Positions 11,665 to 24,157 of a DNA stretch of 64,000 nucleotides are shown one piece after another (within the stretch, counting starts at the first letter, position 1; every line of letters begins with the position of its first letter). The position numbers and the translations under genes were made by a program. This DNA is from Monilinia fructicola (Eukaryota > Ascomycota > Leotiomycetes > Helotiales > Sclerotiniaceae): positions 1,690,001 through 1,754,000 of the forward strand of contig VICG01000002.1 in NCBI GenBank assembly GCA_008692225.1, in the 5' to 3' direction. Under the pieces are notes generated by a model. That model did no database searches. It had not been told where the DNA came from and was given only the letters and a program-made list of their open reading frames with translations.

Positions 11665-14600
11665 TCACTCATGCTCATGTTCATCCTCCGTACCCGTAGT
11701 CTCAGCTTCGCTCCTTTCACTCCTCTCACTCCTCTCCACTTCCGAGCCTTCTCTCCCTTTCTTATTCCTTTGGAATCTTCCCCAAGTTGAACCTTTTCTT
11801 TCTCTAGGAGCGCCCTTGTGATTTTTGGCATCGCCCCCTTCCAGACCGCCAATTCTCGGACTGGTGGTTGCACTCTCTCCGCCAGTTATCAAAGATTCTT
11901 GGCCATAATCTTCTAGATTTTCATCTCGTTCATTATGGTCAGAAGCAGCAATGCTACTACCCCCTTTCTTTCTACCAAAGATCGAGTCCTTACCGCCAAG
12001 GCTGAATTTACTTGAACTACCTTTGCGTAATAGTTTGCTGAAAGGCGATTCTCCTTTAGCGCTAGCGCTTCCAGCCATGTCGAATGGTGTGTTACTCTTA
12101 GTTCTATCTAAACTGTCGATGGATTCGGCTACACTGTTTTGTGTATGAATAGATGGCGAGTCTCGGGACTTTCTTGATTCGGACGGAGAAGAGGTGATGG
12201 CTTGAGGGACATCATATATAGGATCGGAGAATTCTGGAGTCTGATCTACGGCCTTGGCTTTGCCTTTCCAGAGTCGACTAAAGACTGGTTCGGACGTATG
12301 AGAAGATTCAAATTTTGGCGCATTAGGGTTGAGCTTAGGTAAAAGGGGGTTATGCGAAGAAGGGGGCCGAGTCCCAATAGCTCCCAAGTTTGGTGGGGGA
12401 CTAGAGTGAATGTCATCCTCATAGAAGTATTCATCGGACCCACTCAGAATCTCGGAAGTTAGTGCAGAAGATGAGCCACCATGTTGAAGACTAGGTCTTC
12501 TCGATGGATTGCTGGACCACGTTGGTGGAGCAGACACTGACCAATCGGTGACGAGGGGACTATTTTTGTTTATAGTGCCGTCAGCCCCTGGTCCCCAACC
12601 AAATGGTGCACTATCTGTTGATGGGCGCGGCAGGTCTGAGGAAGCAATAGAAGTTGGACGAGGGCTGCTAGGATCACGATTGGAACGCAGGGGGTTTGTG
12701 TCCTCATTTCTGGAGCCGAACATGGCAAAACCAAGTTGTCTTCGGGTACCATTTTGACGAGCTGGAGCTGGTCCGTTACCCTCAGATGAGTCGCCCACCG
12801 TTGCACTGCGTTGAAACACGCCGCCCCAGCCGGACGAAAAGCTTATACGACGAGATCTGTTGGAAGGGGTTTCCGGTTCATCGGTGGAGCGTGGGTATGA
12901 ATGACTCTGTCCAGGTTTTAAACTACCAAGAGGAAGTCCTTCTTGAGAGTTCTTATCAGACTTTCGGAGGGAAGTGAACATGCTGCCAAAGTTCCTATGA
13001 GATGTTGACTGGCCGGTTCTCGCAGGTGATCCAATTACTCCAAACTTTGATGAAGGTGAACCGAGCGAATTTCGGTCATTATCGAGAGAGTAATCGTGAG
13101 GTGTAACGCCGTATTTTGCGAGGTTTTGGGATGATGCGCGAGGACTTGAGATTAGACTAGCGGAACGACTAGATTCTGGCGATTGAGGGTCATTGCGTCG
13201 ATGCGATGGGCTCAAGGCATTGTGCAACTCTGATGTATATTCAGGAACTTCCTCGTCGGGACTTGGAAGCTCATCATCATTAAAAAGTGTTGATGGTAGT
13301 AGCGATGTTGCTGTGGGACTGAGCGGGGCTCCAGCAGTGAGTGATTGAATATCAGCTTCACTCATGCTTCCCATTTGGCCCGAATGAGTTACCATCGTAG
13401 TATCATTACCCATGGCTAAATCCATGTAGGGGCTGGGGCGTAACCGGGGGAACTCATCAAGCTGAAGTTGCCGAATGTGCTCGTATTTGGAAATTGTGAA
13501 TCGCCAATGGGATAAGCAGACGTTAGAGATGATACTGTATTTGTGCGACTCTTGCGGTTGCGTTGCCTTCGAGACTTGGCCTTACCCTGTTGTCCACTGG
13601 GATCAAAGTCAACTCCAGAGGAATTGGCGTGATTCATGAGTTCATTTTGGTGGTTTGGCATTCGCGCATAAAGAGCCGCGAAATTGGCCTGTGCAGCATG
13701 TAATTCGTTTTCCAGCCGCTCCAAACGCTGGCTGCAATCTTGCGCGTGAGCAAGCTGCGCTCTGCTCTTGGCCTCCCACTGAGCATCATTTCTTCTCTCC
13801 AAGACCTCCCACTCGCGAGCTTGATCATCGTCTAACCCAATCCCAAGGCTCTCCCTTTCCTCTTCCAATTTCTTAACCAACAAGCCCTTCTCAGCGACTT
13901 CTCGCGTGAAGTCCGTTATCAAATTCTGAACTTTCCGAATGTTCTCACGAAGCGTCTCGCACCTTGCTTCTGTAGATGTGCGGATCTCCTCTGTCTCGCG
14001 GCGCCAGGACTCCCGTTCCGCTTCCATCTGCGCAATCTCGTTCTTCCAGCGTGCTTGCTCGTCGTGCATCTTCTTTCTCTCAACTTGTTTGGTTTGTAAA
14101 CTCTTTTGTAGGGCAGTCTTTCGCGATTGTGCCTGTCGATTTTTGACCTCCAGGTTTTTCACCTCTTTCCTCAATGCCTCGCTCGCTTCCTCCTTTTCCT
14201 TCACCATTTCTGTCTTTTTATCTTTATCTTCTGATAAAACAAGGATTTGATTTCTTATCTCCTCAGATTCCCTGAGACCTTGTGCAATCACATCTTCAAC
14301 TTCCTTCTGCACCGCATCTTGTTTTCTCTGTAATTCCTGTATGGTTTCGCGACCATCATCCAAAGATTGAGCAATCGAGGTGGACCAATTCTCAGCAGTA
14401 GCTGTTGATGGTGAGTGCTTTCTACCTCCAGTATTTCTCCTTTGATTATGATGTGAAACGCTGGATTCTCGTACGACAACCTGAACTGCGGCCGCAGAAG
14501 GGTTCGTCATTTCAGTAGGGGCTCCATGGGCGCGAACCGTTGGCAAACTCTCCCCGCCAGCAACATCATTCTGATCATCATTTGAGAGATCCGCTTCATT

Positions 14601-15200
14601 CCTTACCATCCCATGCCGTGGAAGGCCATCTCTCCCCAACGTTCTCAGTCGTATGACTCGGCTCCCCGCCTGGAAATTCTGCGAACCCACCGCAATAACC
14701 CTCACATTGTAAAAATTGCCCGGTTTAAGCCCTTCAATTATAACCGTTTCTCCTTGGGTCGATTCGCCAACTATATGGTAAAGTCTTAGCGTAAGTACTA
14801 AGAGCGTAATGCGTTATTGAAATCTCACCCTCAACGCCATTCACTTGAAGGAGATATCGAACCACGCCTTTATTAGGCGCAGACGATGACCAGTATAAGG
14901 TTAAGGAATCGGATTTGATGCATGCGAGAGAAACCTCTGGTGGGTCGGGGACCTCGACGCCTAGAATGCTAATGAGTCGTGGTAGAGGGGTCCATAGAAC
15001 CTCCCATGCCCTCTTTAGCAACCTGTGGAATTCAAGGTTAGTAAACCTTATTTTCGTGGTATGTTTGAATGATGTGCGACGAACCAGAAAAGCGCCGTAC
15101 AGGTCACTATCGACTGGATTAAAAACATGTATTCGTGGAGCTCTCTGGCATGACTAAACACCCAGTCAATCAAGCTGGTGTAGTAGTCGACAGCGTTCAT
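11665..15200 (-). CDS. Membrane-anchored fibronectin-III / coiled-coil protein
   Basis: Large fungal protein of unknown function. ATG at 15200 starts MNAVDYYTSLIDW and a probable signal-anchor helix (FLIQSIVTCTALFWFVA). After an intron whose donor I cannot place (acceptor at 15023), exon 15022-14829 and exon 14770 onward encode a fibronectin type III fold (VPDPPEVSLACIKSD ... LYW ... GLKPGNFYNVRVIAV). A long charged coiled coil follows (about 14390-13640), then a low-complexity Ser/Pro/Arg-rich tail ending in WGRFQRNKK and an acidic EDEHEHE. The coiled-coil frame hits a stop at 13416 while the tail continues in the -1 frame; one base missing from either GGGG run at 13429-13438 restores APAPYMDLAMGN. 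I read it as one gene; two adjacent genes is the alternative. Confidence 0.75.
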
Positions 15201-18200
15201 ACAGAATCCGAAGAGATCTCAAAACACTCAGAGAAGAGGTTATTGAGATCAAATCACGGTAGAAAAAACGGACAGTAATGGTCGGGAGGGGGGGAAGGGT
15301 GGTGGCGGAAAGGTTTGTGCGTTGGGAAAAAGAGGTGATACAAATTCGCGATGCTCAATTCTAGCTTTCTTCCATTTGCCCAGGTGCTTTTTTACAACGC
15401 TCCATGTTTTCTTATTTTTGACACCTCAGGCAACTATGCATGAAGACTGTTATATCCCATCCATTGATCCGCGTCTTTGATTCGTATAGCCAATTAAATC
15501 TATTCATATGACTTATTGCTCCGTTTCTTCACGGATTATTAATAAATCGTCAGCTGACTTGACCAATCATATTCATACTTGATGAGATACTTGTACCTAG
15601 TATTCACTACCGACACGACGCTAAAATCTCAAAACAGCCTGGGCACTGTCGCTTTTCCGAGAAGGACGAAAGAAAGGAAGAAGCCCTTTTAGAGGTACAG
15701 GGGGATGGATGGCCTCTATTGTATTTCATAAGGTGGCTGGAGGTCTGGCGTCCCTAGGCCGATATTTCAAAGTTCGATTCCCCAGTTGTAGAGACTAATA
15801 ACAAGGACGATTAGATGGGATGAATGCTGGATGGTACATAATACAGTATCTAGGTGTACTAGGTAGGTAGGTACGCAGAGAGGTAGATAGTAGGAGGTAG
15901 GATTATCTACCCAGGTAGACAATTATCAATCTTACTAATAAATAACTTTATCCTAAAAGAAACTGCAGGTGCTTTATTGTTCCAAGTTTTCATATGAACC
16001 TCTTATTAGTTACCGGTAGATATCTACGGAGGACCTAGATACAGTAGATACAGACGCACCTAATCGAATCGGAACCTGTGAAAGTACTACCTAGGCGCCT
16101 ACTCCGTACTAGGTCGTCTTCCACCTTGGCCACGAGGGAAATGATTAATGCGGGGTCGGGTATTCCAGTGATGACGGATCTTGATTAATGCCGCTTGTTG
16201 CTTGATGCTTAATAAACGTCAGGTACAGTACTGCCCAGGTGGTACCTACTTGCCACATTATGATGAACAGTATTGAATCTGGAGAATGAGGTGAGTGAAG
16301 TGAGGAAGGTGAGTGAAGTGAGTGAGGTGAATGAGGTGAGTAAGATGATCCAGTTATAAGTGAATGACGGGTCAATATGTTCATAGGGTTAGAGCATCAA
16401 TAATACAGTACAATAAGAATAAGAAATACCACTTGCCTTCATCTACTCTACCAAGTACCTGCCAAGTACCTTCTAAACAGTTAAGGAGGTGCATAGTATT
16501 AGAATTGGGTCATTTTCTACTTTCTGATACATATCTAATGATACCCTAGCACCAAGCTGCACTGTGATGTCGTACAAAATGGTCAATTGATTGATTAGTT
16601 TGGTGATGACTGATTGATTTGATTGATTGAACGATTGAATGATTGATGCACAGAATACTCAGGTCCTAACTAGGCTTTTGAAATGTATGAAGAGTTGATC
16701 TATACCTTCATACATCCATCCTACATATCTAATTAATGAGAAGATTAGCCGAGTACCTAGGTACCTAATAGTATTCCTTTTTGAATCCTTCACTTACCCA
16801 AGTAGGTAGGTAGATGGATGCAGGTGCTGTTCATTATTATGAATTAGACTTTTTCACATGTGAATTGATTCTAATACTTTGTATTGTACTTGTATTATAA
16901 TCAGAATTAAGTCGAAAGACCAGACGAGATCTGTGCATCATTCCTTAAGGCTACTTCCAGGTTGTATAATAATAAATTTACTTGGATAAAAGGTTCCAGA
17001 TTAGTTTCATACTCTCTTTCATTGATCCATTAACCTTACGAAAAGGCTACCTACTGTACTGTACTACGTACAACTACCTAGGTAATAAAGTGATGGACCA
17101 GTAACTGATTAGATTATATGTACGTCGTACAGTAAAAGTAGTATATAGAGACTAAAAATACCAAGTAGATTGATACTTTCATAATTTATCACATCATACG
17201 TCCACGGGTACTATATAGAATAGTCAATGTAGTTAATACGAGAAAGAGTTTTCTCTTACCAGGTAGCTGGAGGTACAAGAACATGTAAATATATACCTGG
17301 TGTAATAGGTACTAGGTATATATTTATATATATAATATACGTAGTTGATTAGGTTAGCCCTGGAGTCTCTTTGAAACCTTGAAATTCTCTTGTCACCTGT
17401 CTACCGTACTCCACTTCTTCTTTTGCTTCAACTTCTTCTACTGCAATTCTCCAGCTTCAGTTACAATTCTTCTATGGCATCCATGGATTTCTTTTCTATT
17501 GTGTTTCTTCACCTCCATCTCCATCTCCATCTCCATCTCCACAATCAAAAACTATATTGCAGCAATGAATCAATTAACTTTTCAACAATTAGGTACTTAC
17601 TAGGTAGATAGGTACTCTAATCCGCAATTGCCTAAATAAGTAAGGTTGTTTTATATATATCTCCAATGCATGTGCTCTACATTTATTATGTTTCGGTTCA
17701 CGGTCTCTTCGAAAATAGTATTAAGGATGAGGATTTTTATTCCCATTTTGATTGGATGATTAGAATATATATACCTAGTATGTATTAAGTAGATATCTAT
17801 GGATATAAATAGATAGAAAGAGAGAGAGAGAGAGAGGGAGAGAAAGATAAATAAATAAATAGACAAATAAACCTCTTTCTTATATAATATGATATAACTA
17901 ATGGTACGGAGGACCAGGTATGGGATTGAATATTTACTAGGTCATCGTCCAACCTTGATACCTTCATGTCGTCACCCTACTGCAAAAAGCTTGATCCACT
18001 ATGTATGTACGAAGTACGGAGTACGCATTCATTTAACCTGCACATTATTATCTGCACAATGCACATTCTTCCTACTACCTAGGTAAGTGATAATCCCAAC
18101 ATAAAAAGGTACAGTAGATGAGGTACATGTACATTGGATACGGAGAGTAGTCTGGTACCTCCAGGGCTAGATATTGAAGGTTTATTGTTTACCATTTTCT

Positions 18201-19109
18201 TACTGTATTATTATATTATCGTATTATTTATGGTATTATTGTATTATTATACCATTGTATTACTGTATTATATTATTATCTGCCTAGTATTATTCATTAT
18301 TACTGTATTCATCGGTGTACAATATTCTCTCAACACCTGGGCATTCATCAACAGATTCTCACGTCTCACGTCTCACTCCTCACTCCTCACTCCTCACTCC
18401 TCACTCCTTACTCTTCCCTCTCTCTCGCGTTCTCTCTCTCTCTCTCTCTCTTGCTCTCGCTCTCTTTCCCTCTCTTCTCTCAACTAATATAAGAATACAA
18501 CTTGTAATACAAGACGAGATCAATTCTTGCATTGCATTGCTTCTATTTTCTGTCCATCTCAACCCATCTCAATCTCCATATTCATTCGTTATCATCCCTT
18601 TCTTGAATCTAATCAATGTCTTACTTTATTCTATAGAATATCTTATTTGCCTACAACTAACTACCTACCTAAGGTACAATATCAATAAAACAATACTGTC
18701 TACCTGCTTTTAAACCCAACCCTTTGTTTCAGCCGTCTCAATATACCTCTCTAACTACCCACCCACTCACCCACCTACCTACCTACCTACCTACCTACTT
18801 ACCTACCTACTTACCTACCTACTGCTACACGCCTTTTACCCTCTACCCTTTCCCTTATACCTTTTACATAATATATGATCATCCATCCATTCAGCAAATC
18901 TTTAAAACTAGGATAACCCCACCTGGTCAGTCAGTCGCAAGTTCAAGGGATTTCACACATGACCGAATTGACATATAAATCCTACAAATCTAATCCTCAG
19001 CCCGTTAATTCTCGGGGCGCATTTACAATTCTTCATTGGTGACATCCGTCTTCCGTCCTACGCCACATCTCAACAACCTCATACCTTCCTTTATCATAAT
19101 AATTCTGAA
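15201..19109. other. 3.9-kb AT-rich divergent intergenic region
   Basis: Longest gene-free stretch in the window, between the fibronectin-III gene and PAH1. No protein gene, tRNA or transposon ends seen. It repeats CTAGGTA/TACCTAG words, including a perfect 12-base palindrome at 16753-16764 and 10-base TACCTAGGTA at 17075-17084 and 18076-18085, and two TACGGAGTA words (inverted at 16100-16108; 18015-18023). It also has GAGTGAG runs (about 16290-16340), TTGATTGA runs (about 16580-16650), and CT and ACCT tracts near 18420-18480 and 18770-18825. Confidence 0.6.
18770..18825. repeat. (CTAC)n microsatellite upstream of PAH1
   Basis: Tetramer tract of CTAC with occasional TTAC variants, about 300 bases upstream of the PAH1 start. 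It may lie in the 5' untranslated region. Confidence 0.8.
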
Positions 19110-21524
19110 ATGCAGTACGTGCGAAGTATCAGTGGTTCGGTATCGAAGACATGGAACTCTATCAATCCTGCAACCCTCAGCGGAGCTATCGATGTTATAG
19201 TCGTTGAACAAGAAGATGGATCATTGGCATGTTCGCCATTCCATGTCCGTTTCGGGAAGTTCTCTCTACTTCGACCATATGAGAAGAAAGTCGAATTCCG
19301 AGTCAACGATGTCAAACAAGACTATGCGATGAAGTTGGGCGAGGGAGGCGAGGCTTTTTTCGTTTTCGAGACCAGTGATAACATTCCAGAAGCTATGCAG
19401 ACTTCCCCCCTTGTTTCTCCAGTGTCCAGTCCGCCATTACCAGCAGCAGGTTCAGAGTCGTCGAACCTGTCGGAGCCCGACTTCCTCGCATTGGATATAA
19501 GTCATCGAAGTTTAAGATCAAACAGCTTTACGAAGTCTGCCGGAGGGCCATATCCTAGGAGGCAGAGTAATCTCAGTAAGTTTTGAAGCTTCTACTCAAA
19601 TGTTCCTTGCTGACGGGAATAGGTGCCTTGACACCACCGTCAATATCTTCAGAGCATGCGGGTGGCAGACCCCTTTCGGAAGACTGGTCAGGGGTCACTC
19701 GCAGCCATACAGACGAAGTGTTACCATCCTCGGCCCGAACGAACGTTAGCGATTTGACAGAACGAGACAGGCAGACACGATCCATGACACCGACCATTGC
19801 AGCTGTCGATGGACAATCTGATGTGTTCACAGAAAGGTCGCACAGCCCTCCACCTCTACCAACCCGTGAAGCAATAGAGAGGGCGATGGCATTGTCGAAT
19901 CGACTTCAAGCTTCAAATATCCCAAGTCAGGTTACCGAAACCGGTGATTTAATGTTGGATATGACTGGCTATAAGAGTAGTGATGATGATGCTCTTCGAG
20001 CAGAAGTTATCGCGCGCAAGATATTGTCGGAAGAATTAGAAGGCAATTATGACATTGGTGCTCTAATCGGGGCCGATGACAATGGAAACCTTTGGATATA
20101 TAGTAGTGAGGAGGCAAAAGACGCTGCAAGTCAGAGGGCAGCCATGGCCGGCATCACAAATGCCTCTGCGTTGAACACTGATGCTTCTTCGTCGGACCTA
20201 GGATACAACAGCGAGTCAGACAGCGATATCCTTCATCCACCCATGGCTCCAACGCACCGACGTGCCGATTCCGATTCATTTGGCATGCAGACGCCTCCCA
20301 AGACACCCACGGGGACGGCTGGTGATCCAAATCGGAATTATGCCAAAACTTTACGGTTAACGAGCGATCAATTGAAGGCTCTCGGTCTCAAATCGGGACC
20401 AAATCCCGTGAGCTTCACTGTTAATCGAGCAACATGTCAAGCGAATATGTATCTCTGGAAATACGATGTTCCTATTGTAATTTCCGATATTGACGGTACC
20501 ATCACCAAATCTGATGCCCTTGGTCATGTTCTGAACATGATCGGACGAGACTGGACTCATATTGGAGTTGCTAAACTCTACACTGAGATTGTTAATAACG
20601 GTTACAATATTATGTATTTGACATCTCGATCCGTAGGTCAAGCCGATAACACCAGAGCATATCTCAATGGGGTCGTGCAGGAAAATTATCGTTTGCCGAA
20701 AGGTCCGACTATATTGAGTCCTGATAGAACACTTGCAGCTTTGAGAAGAGAAATTTACATCAGAAAGCCGGAAGTTTTCAAAATGGCCTGTCTACGAGAT
20801 ATTAGAAACTTATTCGGTCCCAACCGCACACCATTTTACGCAGGTTTTGGTAATAGACTGACCGATGCGTTGTCATACCGCTCGGTCAGCATTCCTAGCA
20901 ATCGCATTTTCACGATCAACAGTTACGCAGAAGTCTCGTTAGATTTGCTCAGTCTCAACAAATTACGATACAGCTATGTGAATATGCGAGAGGTTGTAGA
21001 TCATTACTTTCCCCCGGTCAATACTCTCATCACTGGGGGTGGTGAGGAATACACTGATTTTTACATACTGGCGAGAACCTGTTCTCGACATAGATGACTT
21101 CAGCGATTCCGAGAGCGACGAAAAGGATCTCGAAGAGCGAGAAGAGGAGGAAGAGGAGGAGGACGAAGAAGAGGAAGAGGAAGACAATGAGCAGTTGGGT
21201 GAAAGTTACATTTCTCGCGGGTCTCTAGATGAGGATAATTACTACGAGGAGGGTCTAGATGAAAGTCTTTTGATGGAGTCAATAGAAGGTGATGACGGTT
21301 TGGCAAGAAGTGGGCTGTTAGAAGAGCAAGATCAAGGCCAGGAGCACTACGACAACGCAATTGAAGATTACGAAGATGATGAAGAGTCGCCACTCGAAGA
21401 GGGTGGCGTCAAACTAGACGAACAACGCACTCCTTCGGAGAAACATGATGTAGATGCTGAAGCAATTTCAGGAATGCAAGGTCTCGCCTTGGAGGGGGTG
21501 GATTCTAAAGATACGAAAGTCTAG
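19110..21524 (+). CDS. PAH1: Lipin-type phosphatidate phosphatase
   Basis: Mg-dependent phosphatidic acid phosphatase making diacylglycerol at the ER/nuclear envelope; controls triacylglycerol synthesis and nuclear membrane growth (family knowledge). Exon 1 (19110-19575) encodes the N-LIP domain from MQYVRSISGSVSKTWNSI. An intron of 47 bases follows; exon 2 starts at 19623. The catalytic C-LIP domain has DIDGT (DxDxT) inside VISDIDGTITKSDALGHV, then DWTHIGVAKLY, YLTSRSVGQAD and PFYAGFGNR. The tail is very acidic (runs of Glu near 21140-21190). A T5 run at 21058-21062 breaks the frame just before TYWREPVLDIDDFSDS; removing one T gives exactly 789 codons with stop. Serine-rich middle parts are the usual place for lipin phosphorylation. 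Confidence 0.93.
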
Positions 21525-22409
21525 ATCCTTTTTTTCTTGGCATATGATCTTGATTCCGGTGACAAAATAGAGATACAGTATTTCAACATTCAAGTATACT
21601 CAATTTGGAGATGGATGGGAGATGAAACTAAAACGAAATTAAACGAAGGATGGAATTGGAGCATTTGTGTTGGCGTGTCGCGAAGCGATGAGAGTTTTCA
21701 GCAAAATACCTTTAATAGCGAGTGTATATTAGCATATTGTAGGAGTCAAGATGAATGAGTATGGATTGGGTTGGAATTTTATTCTTTCGAGGGCCGTTGG
21801 TATTTCATGGGTGGTTCGGTATGGATGATCGGTATGGATATAAAGGGGGGCATGTAAGAATGGCATAGCATGGAGTCATCAAACTTTTGAAACGGCCGTC
21901 TTTTTAATTGGGAGAACGAAGCAAGCTTTAACAAACATCAGACATTCATGATATTTATTGATCATATACCTTTTTTTGTTTTTTTTTTTGCCCCTCGTGG
22001 ATCCAATCGCCAAAGTAATGATGCGCCCGCGGACATCTGCGCGTGCAAGGTAATCTTACAAATGAAAGGCGCTTCCCCCAAATCACACACACTTCGCATA
22101 TACAACGCAACTCACCACCACCATGGTCTAGGCGCCTGAGGCCCTGCCAGTCCTCAACCAACTAACACACTCACAATCCTCTAGAGCTCCATCCCTTATT
22201 TTCCTCGTCGCTTCGGAAGGGCGCGCTACGTCTCCTTGGTCCTGTTTGTGGGATTCGGGGGGTTTTTTTTCTTATTTTTCTGTTTTTTTTTTTGAATTTC
22301 GAATTCCCTTTTTGGGGGGGAGGCGGAGGCGGAAGGGGCTGGGGATGGGGATGGGGATGGTGATGGCATGGGCTCTTTCTACTTTTTGACTTTTGTACTT
22401 GTGTTGCTT

Positions 22410-22459
22410 ATTTTACTTTATTTTACTTTATTTTACTTTATTTTACTTTATTTTACTTA
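22410..22459. repeat. 10-base tandem repeat TTTTACTTTA, five copies
   Basis: Four perfect decamers and a fifth with one change at its end, back to back. Confidence 0.9.
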
Positions 22460-22494
22460 CGATTGGGTCCGGGTCTGGGGTTGGTTATGTTATG

Positions 22495-22527
22495 TTAGGT
22501 TAGGTTAGGTTAGGTTAGGTTAGGTTA
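22495..22527 (+). repeat. (TTAGG)n short tract
   Basis: About six TTAGG pentamers, ending in TTAAG. It is one G short per unit of the fungal telomere repeat TTAGGG, and lies mid-window between genes. Confidence 0.85.
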
Positions 22528-22615
22528 AGTGATTTGCGGGGAGGGTTAGGGGCGGAGGTAGATGGATGTTGGTGGGTGGGGGGTGGTGAGTAGTTGCTGG
22601 TTGAGAAGAGGGAGC

Positions 22616-22618
<3 letters not shown>

Positions 22619-22663
<45 letters not shown>

Positions 22664-22671
22664 TGTGTGTG
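22619..22671. repeat. Compound (CT)n(GT)n microsatellite
   Basis: About fourteen CT units pass directly into about twelve GT units. Confidence 0.92.
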
Positions 22672-22772
22672 GGAGATCGATATTTCGAGGGGTATTCCAG
22701 AAGAGGGGTTTCGCAGGGGTGCGATGGTTATGGCGGGGATGGTTCGGGACTTGGGGTTGGTGGGTTGGGAGA

Positions 22773-22804
22773 TGGTTGGTTGGTTGGTTGGTTGGTTGGT
22801 TGGA
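22773..22804. repeat. (GGTT)n microsatellite
   Basis: About eight uninterrupted GGTT tetramers. Confidence 0.85.
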
Positions 22805-23565
22805 TGGCGTCTTGGGGCTAATGGCGAGTTTCTAGGGAGTCTTGGTATAATGGTTTTTGGTGGATTGGATTGGGTTGGGTTGCATGTACACTGCTGGTGT
22901 TTGATTCTGGGCTGGTTGCTGGATGTGCGGTTGGTGTTGTTGGGATTCGATACCCGGTGTGTGTTGGGAGGATGAGGGGTGGCGGGGTGAAATTTGTATT
23001 TCCAGGTGTTGAGGAAGGATTGAGACGTGAAAAGAGTGGTGGGGATTGAAAGTGTATATTGGTATGGAGTTTGGGCTTGTTTGGCTCGTGATGGCGACTA
23101 AATCTTGTGGATTCTGGGGTATGGCGCCTTATTCTGAATGGGAGATCTCGTTCATCTATATTCTGCGTGTGCTTTATGGTTCGAGGTTCTGTTTCACGGT
23201 CTATATGTGTATTAGTTGGACATGTGTGAGGTAAGTAGTTTGGCATTCATAAAAGCATGGACCTAATTCATTGCTAATATAGAACCAGCAAGGCTACCAA
23301 TTGACCGCTTCCTTCCATCCACACTCTGATAATGGTAGCGTAGCGTAACATAACCCTAGTTCCTGTAGAATAGCTCCAGTTGAAACACAAGTCCTCCCTG
23401 TAATACCAAGTGTGTTTGCAATGCAAGATACAAATCACAGAGTCCACTGCATCCCGATCCCACAACTCAAAAGAAACACCAGAAAGGGCCAAAGTGGACA
23501 CTGTGAAAGGTAGGCTCGATCTAACGAAGATTCATTGCTAAAAGAAAACGCCATCCCCATTGAGG

Positions 23566-24157
23566 CTATCCCTGTTTCGTATCGGATGGAAGAGGTGAAA
23601 GGTCCTCCTCGGCACGCGCACGGAGATTCTCGGAACCCTGGCGACGTTCAAGATAGCGGTCAACCTAGATGTCAAAGTTAGTCATGCGTTCTTTCTACCT
23701 CGTTCACGCAACCGAAGAATAGAACGCCACGTACCATATCCTCCAACGCATCCAGAGAAGCTTGTCTGTCATCCTGAGCACCAAGCTCTGGCGATCCAGA
23801 CCGCTGGTCGTCGACGACGACAGGACGGATAGTAGAAGAGCTGCTCGAAGCCTGAGCGGCAGCTCGGTATTGTCTCTCGTCATCTTGTAAGAGGAGGATG
23901 ATCAGAGAGTCCTTGAAGGATGGGACAAGTCTGCGTTCGGAGAGCATGATGATAAGCTGGCGAACGGAGAGAAGATGGTAGTCGATGGTCTTGCCGTCAA
24001 AGATCATGGCATGTGGCGCATCGGATGTCATTGCTGCTGTGGTATCAGGAGAGAAGGTACTGAGCATGCTATCGATGGACATGTTTGCTGTGGAGTTGGA
24101 GGCGGGGGCGGAGGCGGAGGTGCTACTGGAGCTCTCGGTATTGTCGGAAGCCATCAT
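23566..24157 (-). CDS. Small protein with a degenerate SAP-like motif
   Basis: Predicted 173 residues, two exons (24157-23735 and 23664-23566) joined in phase 0 by an intron with GTACGT donor and CTAAC branch. The N-terminus is a Ser/Thr/Ala-rich linker. Around residues 55-95 there is a helix pair LLSVRQLIIMLSERRLVPSF and KDSLIILLLQDDERQ, laid out like a SAP helix-turn-helix and like the next minus-strand gene at 27255. The C-terminus is charged (VDRYLERRQGSENLRARAEE). SAP motifs often bind DNA or RNA, but the match here is weak and no function is assigned. Two adjacent ATGs (24157 and 24154) are both possible starts. Confidence 0.7.

Larger units (their letters stand above)
21525..23565. other. 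Convergent intergenic region with a dense simple-repeat cluster
   Basis: About 2 kb between the 3' ends of PAH1 and the first SAP-like gene. No gene seen. From about 22260 to 22880 it is almost wholly low-complexity and G/T-rich on the plus strand: T homopolymers, GGGGAT hexamers, TTTTACTTTA, TTAGG, CT/GT and GGTT tracts in succession. Confidence 0.65.

Noticed and set aside
15690..15800. Possible tRNA around GTTCGATTCCCC
   Set aside because: The flanking bases do not form a T stem or an acceptor stem.
22495..22527. Telomere or chromosome end
   Set aside because: The unit is TTAGG, not TTAGGG; the tract is short and lies between ordinary genes.
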